In this document: piece after piece, positions 21,562 to 26,929 of the stretch
How the letters are laid out: every line of letters begins with the position of its first letter
How positions within the stretch are numbered: position 1 is the stretch's first letter
Virus record (IMG/VR): IMGVR_UViG_3300031999_004847
Location: 1-26,929 of that record
Direction: 5' to 3' (one strand)
DNA from: a virus
DNA: 26,929 nucleotides
Notes under the pieces: model-generated
What the model was told of the DNA's origin: nothing
The model's input: the letters and a program-made list of their open reading frames with translations, nothing else
Database searches by the model: none
Program-made: the position numbers and the translations under genes

Positions 21562-21750
21562 ATGCGTTGTTCCTCCTGCGGTGCTGAGTTCGTCCCGAGG
21601 CGCCCGGGCCATCGGCTCTGCGATGCGTGCTACTGGCGGGGGCGCCGCCTGCAGCGCGTGCATCCACGGCTCGTGTGGCTGGAATACTGGTGGCTGGTGG
21701 CGCTGGTGGTGGGGGCCGTGGTGCTGGCGATCAACCTGGCTGGGCGGTGA
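21562..21750 (+). CDS. Zinc-ribbon membrane peptide, 62 aa
   Basis: MRCSSCGAEFVPRRPGHRLCDACYWRG gives CxxC...CxxC, one zinc ribbon, followed by a basic stretch (RRLQRVHPR) and a single membrane helix (WWLVALVVGAVVLAINLAG). I chose ATG at 21562 because GGAG lies 6 nt upstream; ATG at 21550 or GTG at 21532 are alternatives. Divergent from the ribbon-helix-helix gene. It could be a superinfection-exclusion or lysogeny membrane protein; this is a guess from layout. Confidence 0.6.
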   Translation: MRCSSCGAEFVPRRPGHRLCDACYWRGRRLQRVHPRLVWLEYWWLVALVVGAVVLAINLAGR

Positions 21751-21780
21751 GGGTCTGTTTGGGTTAGGTGTCTTCTTCCC

Positions 21781-21824
21781 CAAAATCTGAAGGATTTTGT
21801 CCGCCGACGTGTACTCACGTCGGC
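21781..21824. repeat. Dispersed 22-nt repeat copy 2 plus TACT-loop hairpin
   Basis: The second copy of the 22-nt repeat (21781-21802) runs directly into a perfect 9-bp hairpin, GCCGACGTG-TACT-CACGTCGGC (21803-21824). The same pairing of repeat and TACT hairpin occurs near 631-755, tying the early and late region elements together. Confidence 0.65.
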
Positions 21825-21842
21825 TCCCCGGGCTGGCACTTT

Positions 21843-22022
21843 CCGCGCGGTGCGGAGTACTCGACGCTCCGCGCTCCCCTCCTCTCCGCGCGGTGCGGAG
21901 TACTCGACGCTCCGCGCCTCCCTCCTCTCCGCGCGGTGCGGAGTACTCGACGCTCCGCGCTCCCCTCCTCTCCGCGCGGTGCGGAGTACTCGACGCTCCG
22001 CGCCTCCCTCCTCTCCGCGCGG
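21843..22022. repeat. 43-bp tandem hairpin repeats, four units plus part
   Basis: Units start at 21843, 21886, 21929 and 21972, with a partial one at 22015. Each contains GCGGAG...CTCCGC with a 9-nt loop including the GAGTACTC palindrome. Spacers alternate between GCTCCCCTCC (units 1, 3) and GCCTCCCTCC (2, 4), so the array probably grew by duplication of an 86-bp pair. Period 43 is not a codon multiple, so it is non-coding. The rest of 21751-22072 shows no gene. Confidence 0.85.
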
Positions 22023-22023
22023 A

Positions 22024-22055
22024 ACAAAAATGCGCCCGGTGGAGGTCCCGGGCGC
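22024..22055 (-). terminator. Early-operon terminator
   Basis: On the minus strand GCGCCCGG-8 nt-CCGGGCGC followed by ATTTTTG. It sits 18 bp after the TAG of the 63-aa gene and closes the leftward early transcript. A near-copy lacking the T-run is at 22360-22383. Confidence 0.8.
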
Positions 22056-22072
22056 GTGGGGTGGTGCGGTCG

Positions 22073-22264
22073 CTAGAATTCCTCTTCCCATGCCTCGATG
22101 ATCGTTTGCGTTCCGTGCGTGTCGCCGCGTTCGAGGCTGGTCTTGTCGCAGTTGGCCAGGTCGTTACCCATGCACTCTGCCATCGCGCCGACGCCTGGGA
22201 AAGAGTCCCTCTCGTACCACGTTTCCTCGCAGCCGCACTTGAGAATCATCCTGTACCCTTTCAC
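22073..22264 (-). CDS. Small Cys-containing early protein, 63 aa, GTG start
   Basis: I chose GTG at 22264 (AGGAGGAACAC upstream); ATG at 22249 is the alternative. MILKCGCEETWYERDSFPGVGAMAECMGNDLANC has four Cys (CGC, C, C), perhaps metal-binding; the C-terminus is acidic (IIEAWEEEF). Not recognised. Last gene before the early terminator. Confidence 0.6.
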   Translation of the reverse strand: MKGYRMILKCGCEETWYERDSFPGVGAMAECMGNDLANCDKTSLERGDTHGTQTIIEAWEEEF

Positions 22265-22275
22265 GTGTTCCTCCT

Positions 22276-22365
22276 CTACCCGGCCTCTCGGTCGGGCTGC
22301 AATGATTCGATCTCGTCTTCCCGAAACCACCAGTAGCCTGTTTCTGTCTTGTGGCCGATGCGCCC
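22276..22365 (-). pseudogene. Fragment resembling C-terminal half of an excisionase/MerR-type HTH
   Basis: The minus-strand reading GRIGHKTETGYWWFREDEIESL followed by QPDREAG and a stop resembles the wing and last helix of excisionase-type helix-turn-helix proteins (GR-I-x6-G-xW-x-F-x-x-x-EIE-x-L). No start codon or first helices exist; upstream lies the hairpin repeat at 22360-22403. Possibly an excisionase truncated by spread of that repeat. Confidence 0.35.
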
Positions 22366-22403
22366 GGTGGAGGTCCCGGGCGCGTGTGTGGGGGTGGTCG
22401 CTA
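22360..22403 (-). repeat. Second copy of terminator-stop module
   Basis: The segment from stop codon TCTAGCGACC through the hairpin GCGCCCGG/CCGGGCGC repeats the sequence at 22032-22076 almost exactly, each copy starting within the stop codon of a different gene. This copy has no T-run and is followed by the excisionase-like fragment. Confidence 0.7.
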
Positions 22404-22616
22404 GAGATACTGTTGTGCGTAGCGCACTTCCCAGGCGTGGATCTCGACTGGATCGGTGTGGCTGTTCCACACGACAGCCACAACCTCGTCGTCTTCCAGA
22501 GCCTCGACCGGTCGCCCGGCGCTGCGCGGTTCCCAGCGTCCGCTCTTGATCCCGCTGCGGGACGCGCATTTGCGGATCTCCAGACTCGCTGTTTTGAGGT
22601 CAAATCCTCTAGGCAT
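22401..22616 (-). CDS. Small early protein, 71 aa
   Basis: ATG behind AAGGAGGAACACA. Basic N-terminal half (MPRGFDLKTASLEIRKCASRSG), acidic middle (VEALEDDEVVAVVW) and hydrophobic C-terminus (VEIHAWEVRYAQQYL). Not recognised. Its stop lies within the duplicated terminator module. Confidence 0.65.
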   Translation of the reverse strand: MPRGFDLKTASLEIRKCASRSGIKSGRWEPRSAGRPVEALEDDEVVAVVWNSHTDPVEIHAWEVRYAQQYL

Positions 22617-22667
22617 TGTGTTCCTCCTTGTGTGAGCCCGGCTTTGGTCGGGTGCCGGGCGACCCGT

Positions 22668-22925
22668 CTAGTTGAGCAACTGAGCCTCAGCTGCCTTCGC
22701 CTCGATCTCAGTTGCGTAGCCACCGTAGACGTGGCCCCCCATCTCGTTGTAGGGGTAGGGAATGCAGCCGCCGCTGCCGCCGCAGGACCCCGAACCCCGC
22801 TGCTTATAGATCATGCAGCTGGGGTCACAGCTTTGCTCGGCGTCGGGCCGAGAGCCACTTTCCTCAATCCAGGTTCGGGACATCCGCCCAGATCCGCTAT
22901 ACGTCTCACCACACACCCAAAACAT
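22668..22925 (-). CDS. Cys/Gly-rich early protein, 85 aa
   Basis: ATG behind GGGAGACGAA. It contains six Cys (MFWVCGETY, SCDPSCMIY, GSCGGSGGCIPY) and a glycine-rich centre, ending in a helix (ATEIEAKAAEAQLL). A compact metal- or disulfide-bound fold is likely. It is preceded by a GGGTCG/CGACCC intercistronic hairpin also found before the 22401-22616 region. No family recognised. Confidence 0.6.
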   Translation of the reverse strand: MFWVCGETYSGSGRMSRTWIEESGSRPDAEQSCDPSCMIYKQRGSGSCGGSGGCIPYPYNEMGGHVYGGYATEIEAKAAEAQLLN

Positions 22926-22974
22926 TTCGTCTCCCTGCCCGGTTTGGGTCGGGATGCCGGGCGACCCGAGTGTG

Positions 22975-23142
22975 CTAGCCTCGCAGAATGACCGCGATCT
23001 CGCGGTCGCTCAACGGTAGATCGTCCGGCTCGTCGGCACGCAACTCGGCGATCTGTCGCTCCAGATCGGCCAGTGAGTATCCTGCCAATTCCTCATCACT
23101 CAGTGCCGGCCCGAACAGCTCGCGCAAAGTGTCTCGGTCCAT
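22975..23142 (-). CDS. Small acidic helical early protein, 55 aa
   Basis: ATG at 23142, spaced 7 nt from GGAGG; the upstream ATG is too close to it. DRDTLRELFGPALSDEELAGYSLADLERQIAELRADEPDDLPLSDREI is almost all helix and strongly acidic, a profile shared by phage DNA-mimic or host-takeover inhibitors, though that is only a profile. Leader shared with the next small gene. Confidence 0.6.
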   Translation of the reverse strand: MDRDTLRELFGPALSDEELAGYSLADLERQIAELRADEPDDLPLSDREIAVILRG

Positions 23143-23190
23143 TGCCATTCCTCCCTGTGCCCGGTGATTGCGGGACGGGCTGCCCGATGC
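23137..23190 (-). repeat. Duplicated 54-bp gene leader, copy 1
   Basis: The first bases of the 55-aa gene and its leader are nearly identical to those of the 53-aa gene at 23364-23417. Both contain a GGGCAGCCCG hairpin and CAGGGAGGAATGGCAATGGA. This suggests gene-module duplication with divergence of the coding part. Confidence 0.75.
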
Positions 23191-23207
23191 TAGATGCTGT
23201 GGTCGTG

Positions 23208-23369
23208 CTAGCTCGCGTAACTGCACGTGCCATCATCTGCCTGCACCACGACTGACACATCGCTCGTCAACTCCACCAACCACCACGTTTCGTGGTCGGT
23301 GATCGTGGCGTCTGGGTTTTCAATCCCGGCGAATTCCTCCGCTAGTTCATGCGCCATTGTCTTGTCCAT
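23208..23369 (-). CDS. Small early protein, 53 aa
   Basis: ATG at 23369 behind GGGAGGAATGGCA. MDKTMAHELAEEFAGIENPDATITDHETWWLVELTSDVSVVVQADDGTCSY: an acidic helix then a three-strand-like part. Not recognised. First gene after the TATAAT promoter at 23431. Confidence 0.6.
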   Translation of the reverse strand: MDKTMAHELAEEFAGIENPDATITDHETWWLVELTSDVSVVVQADDGTCSYAS

Positions 23370-23417
23370 TGCCATTCCTCCCTGTGCCCGGTGATGACGG
23401 GTCGGGCTGCCCGATGC
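23364..23417 (-). repeat. Duplicated 54-bp gene leader, copy 2
   Basis: Partner of 23137-23190; about five differences in 54 bp, mostly in the loop region. It carries the hairpin and ribosome-binding site of the 53-aa gene. Confidence 0.75.
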
Positions 23418-23430
23418 GTGCGTTAATTCC

Positions 23431-23436
23431 ATTATA
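23431..23436 (-). promoter_or_regulatory. Internal early promoter, perfect TATAAT
   Basis: Minus-strand TATAAT within GTGGTATAATGG just upstream of the 53-aa gene. The -35 position (GAGACC at 17 bp) is weak, so an activator or extended contacts may be needed. It would make the small-gene tail (23.4-22.0 kb) separately transcribed. Confidence 0.55.
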
Positions 23437-23441
23437 CCACG

Positions 23442-24176
23442 TTACGGTTGCGGGGTCTCCAGCGCTGCTTGGAGTGCAGTGAGTGCAGCGATCCAACCGC
23501 TGCCGTTCGCGCCTGTGGCTAGATCGTTTACCTGTTTGTGCGAGATGCGGCCTGCTGCGATTGCAGGTCCGGCGAGCTGGTAGAACAGGCTCATTGACAG
23601 ACGCTGTCCCTGCGCGGTGGGTGGCTCGGCGGGCTGCGGCTCTGGCTCCATCGGTGCGCATCCCGCGCCCTCGGGCAGATTCAGCGGCTCATCCGGGAGG
23701 TCCACGCCTGCGAAGGGATCGGCGTCGTCGTCCACCGGCGCGCTCGCGGCTGGTGGCGGCGACTGGGGATCGTCGGGCAGGTCCACGTGGACGCTCTGGC
23801 CGCGGTCGCTGGCCAGGTGGTCCAGGGCGTCGTGGATGTCGCGGAGTTCGCAGAGAATGAGGTTGAGCAGGTCCTCGTTGGCTGTCTCCGGAGAGTGTGC
23901 AGTGCTGGCCAGAGGCTCCAGGCTGGTGACGTCGCGGTATGGGTTGCCGCGTGACGTCTGTTTCTCGCTAACGGTGTATGAGGCCCAGAAGCGCTTATGG
24001 ACCACGATGCCCTTCTCGCTCTGCGGATTGATGTCTACATCGGCGAGCATGGCCAGGTCGAACAGGACCAGGACCGGGAACTGGAGCCGGGTGTCACTGC
24101 TGAACAGTTGTGCCACGATCCGGCCGGCCTTGGTCGTCGCGAACTCGGTTCTGCTGATCATTGTCCTGTCAGTCAT
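23442..24176 (-). CDS. Early protein with acidic linker, 244 aa, possible recombination/ssDNA accessory
   Basis: Not firmly recognised. ATG behind GAAAGGATCCCA. Residues 1-90 are beta-rich (GRIVAQLFSSDTRLQFPVLV, IVVHKRFWASYTVSEK). Residues 95-120 are helical (EDLLNLILCELRDIHDALDHL). About 125-185 is an acidic Pro-rich linker (LPDDPQSPPPAASAPVDDDADP). Residues 190-244 form a small helical domain (SMSLFYQLAGPAIAAGRISHKQVNDLA ... ALTALQAALE). The acidic linker and position beside the SWIM-domain gene recall phage DNA-metabolism cassettes, but no motif proves it. Confidence 0.6.
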   Translation of the reverse strand: MTDRTMISRTEFATTKAGRIVAQLFSSDTRLQFPVLVLFDLAMLADVDINPQSEKGIVVHKRFWASYTVSEKQTSRGNPYRDVTSLEPLASTAHSPETANEDLLNLILCELRDIHDALDHLASDRGQSVHVDLPDDPQSPPPAASAPVDDDADPFAGVDLPDEPLNLPEGAGCAPMEPEPQPAEPPTAQGQRLSMSLFYQLAGPAIAAGRISHKQVNDLATGANGSGWIAALTALQAALETPQP

Positions 24177-24218
24177 TGGGATCCTTTCTGCCGGGATAGG
24201 CTCCCGGCGGGCCTGAGC

Positions 24219-24950
24219 TTAGTCTCTGAACAGCTTGTTGCGGCCACGCGTCTTCGGGTCAGCAGGTAGAGCGTCGTCTGCGGCTTGTCTGCTGTACGTT
24301 TCTTTGCGCCGGCGGATGGCGCCTGCCGGTTCGATCCAGGTGCGGGCCTCGGGTTGGAATCCCCGGCCCTCGAGCCATGCGACTGCGTCGCGGTGACTTG
24401 GCGTTTTCGGCGTGCGGCGCTCGCCATTCTCCACGATCTCCACTAGCTCGCCGTCTCCGTCCAGAATCGGCGATGTAGCTCCGCCAGAGGTGTGAAACCG
24501 GACGAGTAGCTCGATGGTCTCGGGCTGCTGCGCCAGGGACTCGGCCGCCAGGCGCAGGATCGCGAGCTTCTGCCCGAGGTCGGCGGGCAGGGGACGGCAG
24601 AGGTCAGCGGTGATGCGGGCCGCAAGCTGCGCCAGGCCGAGACCGTGCTGCTCGGCCAGCTTGTGCGCATGCTGCTGAGCGAGGATGGTCACGGCGACGG
24701 CTCCCAGGTGCTTGCAGGGAATGACGTCGCGCGCGCGCAGGTGATTCTGGTTCTGGCTGCGGATGAAGTCAGTGCAAGTGCATTGATCCAGAGCTGCGGT
24801 GACCAGGTACGTGATGCTGGCGTTGCTCTGGCTGCGCACTTCCCAGGTGCCGCTGGCCAGGCGGGTCACGGTCTCGGGCGTCTCTGCGATGGCCAGCGCC
24901 TTGGCCTTGCGATTCTCGGACAAACGCTGTACAATCTCTCGTGCGTCCAT
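24219..24950 (-). CDS. SWIM zinc-finger protein, 243 aa
   Basis: ATG at 24950 behind GGGAGACTTTCT; the frame is open further upstream but that part is a shadow of the next gene. The SWIM signature is Cys57-x-Cys59 ... Cys79-x-His81 (CTCTDF ... PCKHLGAVAV), preceded by a strand pair (GTWEVRSQSNASITYLV). SWIM domains bind zinc and DNA or protein partners and occur in recombination and transposase-related proteins. Residues 90-165 are helical; the C-terminal third (HRDAVAWLEGRGFQPEARTWIEPAG, RRRKETYSRQ) looks like a compact alpha/beta piece. A phage recombination or replication role is plausible. Confidence 0.75.
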   Translation of the reverse strand: MDAREIVQRLSENRKAKALAIAETPETVTRLASGTWEVRSQSNASITYLVTAALDQCTCTDFIRSQNQNHLRARDVIPCKHLGAVAVTILAQQHAHKLAEQHGLGLAQLAARITADLCRPLPADLGQKLAILRLAAESLAQQPETIELLVRFHTSGGATSPILDGDGELVEIVENGERRTPKTPSHRDAVAWLEGRGFQPEARTWIEPAGAIRRRKETYSRQAADDALPADPKTRGRNKLFRD

Positions 24951-24976
24951 AGAAAGTCTCCCTTTTCGTGGATGTG

Positions 24977-25006
24977 GCCCGCCAGGCGGTGATGCGCCTG
25001 GCGGGC
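24977..25006 (-). other. 12-bp intercistronic hairpin
   Basis: GCCCGCCAGGCG-6 nt-CGCCTGGCGGGC, perfect, between the SLOG-like stop and the ribosome-binding site of the SWIM gene. No T-run, so more likely an mRNA processing or stabilising hairpin than a terminator. Confidence 0.65.
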
Positions 25007-25014
25007 TGTCTGAT

Positions 25015-25560
25015 CTAGAAGAGCTCTTCCTGCCCGGCCGCCGGCCGGGAGAGGCCGAGGCGCCAGGATCCGGCGAACGGGCCGGCCGCGACCGGCGACC
25101 AGGACCAGCACGGCCAATCCGGCAGGGCCGGGGGACCGGGCGTGCACCAGAAGAGAAAAGCCGGCAGCCCGAGGCCGGCAGCCAGGGCCAACGTCGACCA
25201 TGTGCCCGATGGCGGCATGCCAGACTCCCACTTTCGAGCGGGAAAAATGTAGGCCGGGCACGGACCGCTCGTGAACGCGACGAGCTGACCGGAGGGGACC
25301 AGTGCCCGGACCAGGGCGACGGACCGGGCGGCCAGGGCCTGGCGGGGGGGCAGAGCAGGGAACAGGGACTGGGCGGAGAACACGCGCGCACCGGGGCAGG
25401 ACGCGCGGACCAGGGCATCGGCCCCGGCAGCGCATCCGACGAGGACGGAAGCGCCGCTGACGATGACCTGCTCGACGACGCGGCGGACCAGGGGGGTCCA
25501 GGCTGACGAGAGTGAGCGCGATCCGGAGAATCCGACTACGCTAGCTGTGATCTGCTTCAT
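25015..25560 (-). CDS. SLOG-superfamily Rossmann-like protein, 181 aa
   Basis: The N-terminus VVGFSGSRSL, then GASVLVGCAAGADALVRAS, RSVALVRALVP and the closing SGTWSTLALAAGLGLPAFLFW follow the SLOG/DprA-like nucleotide-binding fold (G-S-R start, GC-x-x-GAD loop, G-T-x-x-x-x-A helix). SLOG domains bind nucleotides or ligands and occur in DNA-processing, cytokinin-activating and nucleotide-signal conflict proteins; no nucleosidase motif is evident. The last 40 residues are Pro/Trp-rich and off the family pattern. ATG behind GAGAAAGGCAAAG. Role in the phage unknown. Confidence 0.7.
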   Translation of the reverse strand: MKQITASVVGFSGSRSLSSAWTPLVRRVVEQVIVSGASVLVGCAAGADALVRASCPGARVFSAQSLFPALPPRQALAARSVALVRALVPSGQLVAFTSGPCPAYIFPARKWESGMPPSGTWSTLALAAGLGLPAFLFWCTPGPPALPDWPCWSWSPVAAGPFAGSWRLGLSRPAAGQEELF

Positions 25561-25574
25561 CTTTGCCTTTCTCT

Positions 25575-26039
25575 TTATGCCCTGTTCGCAAGTCTCCAGT
25601 CAAATTGACCGGGAGGCTCGCGCAGGGCCATGACGAGTCCGACTCTTCGTTCCAGATTTCGGCATACGACGCAGCGTTGTTTTGGCGCTAACAAGAATGT
25701 GAGTGCTCCACGCTTGATCATCGCAGCAAGATAGTCTGCGTTTAGCCAGATATCCGCGTTGTATCCAGTCAAGTGTATCGTGATGTTTCCAAAGCTTCCT
25801 TGTAGCTCTTGTGGAAAACATTCCAGCGTGGCTTCTGCTGCGATCTTTTCCATCACAGCTAACGATCTCTCGCTGCTTGGCGCATCCGGTGTCTGGCGAA
25901 TGCTGTCTGGCAGTGGCTCCCAGAACCCGACAAATCCGTTCGACCAGAACCTGTCCGAGCCGCGCAGGGTGCCTTGGCTCGCGATTGCTGTGTCAGAGAT
26001 GGCCTTTGCCATCTTCCTGATTTGCTTCGCTGTCAACAT
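25575..26039 (-). CDS. Unknown early protein, 154 aa
   Basis: ATG behind GAAAGGAGCAAAG. It starts with a helix (AKQIRKMAKAISDTAIASQ), continues with GSDRFWSNGFVGFWEPLPDS and a longer helix (SERSLAVMEKIAAEATLECF), then strands (GNITIHLTGYNADIWLNADYLAAMIK), and ends with CVVCRNLERR. Base composition is less GC-rich than its neighbours, which may mean recent acquisition. Not recognised. Confidence 0.65.
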   Translation of the reverse strand: MLTAKQIRKMAKAISDTAIASQGTLRGSDRFWSNGFVGFWEPLPDSIRQTPDAPSSERSLAVMEKIAAEATLECFPQELQGSFGNITIHLTGYNADIWLNADYLAAMIKRGALTFLLAPKQRCVVCRNLERRVGLVMALREPPGQFDWRLANRA

Positions 26040-26323
26040 CTTTGCTCCTTTCGCTCAAACGAATGTGTGCGCCCTGCGCGTACCGGGACTGAGACCACGA
26101 ACAGGCCACGGATGCCGGACGACGGCCTGACGCGCGGAGCCGCGCGCGCCGGCAGGCGGGGAGCCCAGGCTGCCGCGACCGAAGCGCAGGCTGCCCACGA
26201 CCCCGAGACCACGGCGACGAACCCCGAGACCGACCGAGCCGAGGGGCGCAGCCAGGCGCCCAGCGCGCCGGCCGGAACCGAGAGCAGAACACGAGCGGCT
26301 GCGGGAATAGAGCGACGAGCCAT
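26033..26323 (-). CDS. Small basic hydrophobic protein at head of early operon, 96 aa
   Basis: ATG at 26323 behind GGAGGTTGGTTCC. MARRSIPAAARVLLSVPAGALGAWLRPSARSV, then GFVAVVSGSWAACASVAAAWA, and a basic C-terminus (FERKEQRC): one or two weak membrane segments. It overlaps the next gene by 7 bp. A competing frame starts at about 26385 (MNQQLDFC..., also with a GGAGG) but is Arg/Pro-rich and overlaps the next gene by 47 bp, so I prefer this one. Moderate certainty. Confidence 0.45.
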   Translation of the reverse strand: MARRSIPAAARVLLSVPAGALGAWLRPSARSVSGFVAVVSGSWAACASVAAAWAPRLPARAAPRVRPSSGIRGLFVVSVPVRAGRTHSFERKEQRC

Positions 26324-26672
26324 GGAACCAACCTCCGGCCGGGACCAGCCCGGTCCAAACAAAAATCTAGCTGCTGATTCATTCCAGGCCCTCCCCGTGT
26401 CGCCTGGCGAACGTGCCCAACTACCCCACGAACCCGAAAAAAACACGCCCTCCGCAGATGCGCCAACCATCGCTGGTGACCATCTGGAGTTATTCGGACC
26501 TGAACCGACAGACTCTGTATGCCTTAAGCATCCGCCCCCCCGGCCGCACCCCGGTGAGCCATTGCGACTCCGGCTTTCCGACGCTCCGTCGATCCGTTGG
26601 TCTGTGTTTTCCTGTTAAGCTGTGGGGCCGACCCCGAAACCCGGAGAGCGAGCGCCCCAACCCACCCGAACT
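26324..26672 (-). other. Long untranslated leader, no gene seen
   Basis: About 350 nt between the promoter at 26679 and the first credible start codon. Short reading frames exist on both strands but none has both a ribosome-binding site and protein-like composition. I see no riboswitch or terminator that I can name. Confidence 0.5.
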
Positions 26673-26674
26673 AA

Positions 26675-26708
26675 CACCAGTGTAACACAGGTGCGGTATC
26701 AAACACAA
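26675..26708 (-). promoter_or_regulatory. Early promoter with operator-like dyad over the -10
   Basis: Minus strand: TTGTGT (26703-26708), 18-bp spacer, TACACT (26679-26684). A 19-bp imperfect dyad, CACC-A-GTGT-A-ACAC-A-GGTG (26675-26693), covers the -10 box, where a bound repressor would block polymerase. No repressor gene is clearly matched; the ribbon-helix-helix protein is one candidate. Confidence 0.55.
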
Positions 26709-26725
26709 TACGCCATTTGCCCCAA

Positions 26726-26769
26726 TCGTGCTACCTCAGTGTGACCTTAGTGTTACCTGGACGTTACCT
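26726..26769. repeat. Four 11-bp direct repeats upstream of early promoter
   Basis: TCGTGCTACCT, CAGTGTGACCT, TAGTGTTACCT and GGACGTTACCT lie end to end (26726, 26737, 26748, 26759), consensus GTGTTACCT. The 11-bp period is about one helical turn, so all sites face the same side, beginning 18 bp upstream of the -35. Direct 11-bp repeats are the layout used by OmpR/PhoB-family activators; phage arm-type sites are another option. Confidence 0.7.
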
Positions 26770-26825
26770 CGGCGCAGTGGCCAGGAGCCGCCGCAGCCGC
26801 CGCAGCGCGCCCACGGCTGCCCCCA

Positions 26826-26929
26826 GCGCGCCCTGGTCGGCCCCGACCTGCGTGCCCGCAGCGCGCCCTGCGCGCCCTGCGCGCCCTGGTCGGCCCCGAC
26901 CTGCGTGCCCGCAGCGCGCCCTGCGCGCC
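26826..26929. repeat. 53-bp GC-rich tandem repeat at window end
   Basis: CCCTGGTCGGCCCCGACC recurs at 26831 and 26884 (period 53 bp) with CGCAGCGCGCCCTGC between; the window stops within copy 2. It contains the dyad GGTCGGCCCCGACC. Fifty-three is not a codon multiple, so it is non-coding. Probably why the contig ends here. Confidence 0.8.

Noticed and set aside
24951-25418. N-terminal extension of the SWIM gene to 399 aa
   Set aside because: Lies antiphase within the SLOG-like gene and is Arg/Pro/Ser shadow sequence; the ATG at 24950 has a proper site.
26490-26708. 72-aa minus-strand frame at the promoter
   Set aside because: Its start lies at the -35 box and so would precede the transcript; no ribosome-binding site.
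26826-26929. Terminal direct repeat of the phage genome
   Set aside because: It does not match the left end of the window; it is a local 53-bp tandem repeat.

Overview
The window is most of a tailed-phage (Caudoviricetes-type) genome from a GC-rich bacterium. It carries a complete head-packaging set (small and large terminase, portal, protease-capsid), a tyrosine integrase beside a tRNA 3'-end-like attachment core, and a small-gene early region, so a temperate phage is the best reading. I see no host housekeeping gene. The host phylum cannot be read from the sequence; several small proteins remind me of phages of Chloroflexota, but that is memory only. Phage genes lie on both sides of the attachment core, so the sequence looks like the free or circular form rather than an integrated prophage. 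Both window ends lie in tandem repeats (39 bp on the left, 53 bp on the right), typical of contig breaks, so tail and lysis genes may be missing.

Layout, right to left, because nearly all genes are on the minus strand. (1) 26.77-22.02 kb: an early operon behind a promoter with a dyad over its -10 and four 11-bp direct repeats upstream. It encodes a small hydrophobic protein, an unknown, a SLOG-like protein, a SWIM zinc-finger protein, a 244-aa unknown and several tiny proteins, and ends at an intrinsic terminator. (2) 22.0-21.25 kb: 43-bp hairpin repeats, a plus-strand zinc-ribbon membrane peptide and a ribbon-helix-helix regulator. (3) 21.25-19.92 kb: attachment core, 35-nt inverted repeat, plus-strand integrase and a divergent promoter region. 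(4) 19.92-18.5 kb: replication genes. The initiator joins a phage replisome-organizer winged helix to a DnaA domain I-like region, and its linker DNA holds four exact-period 23-bp iterons, a probable origin. (5) 18.51 kb leftward: a near-consensus promoter (TTGACG-17-TACAAT) starts the late operon. Order: leader ORF, TerS, TerL, zinc-finger peptides, portal, two membrane peptides, fused protease-scaffold-capsid, twin 121-aa proteins, anchored beta protein, caspase/CHAT-like protein, lectin-like and fibre proteins, duplicated adaptor-like protein, beta-propeller-like protein, and a 97-aa protein that stops in frame with the left-end repeat.

Most late genes overlap as ATGA, GTGA or TAATG, implying translational coupling, and use AGAAAGGA or GGAGG ribosome-binding sites. 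This tight packing is broken by large intergenic blocks at 0.54-0.86, 2.3-2.75, 4.07-4.33, 15.55-15.87 and 21.75-22.06 kb. They hold recurring GC-rich hairpins with covarying stems and conserved unpaired segments (AGTA loop, 9-nt AATAAACTC bulge, 22-nt A-rich loop on the transcribed strand).

The strongest leads are the iteron origin inside the initiator, the covarying hairpin family, the CHAT-like protein in the structural operon, and the protease-capsid fusion with an internal ribosome-binding site. All assignments come from reading motifs; no database search was made.
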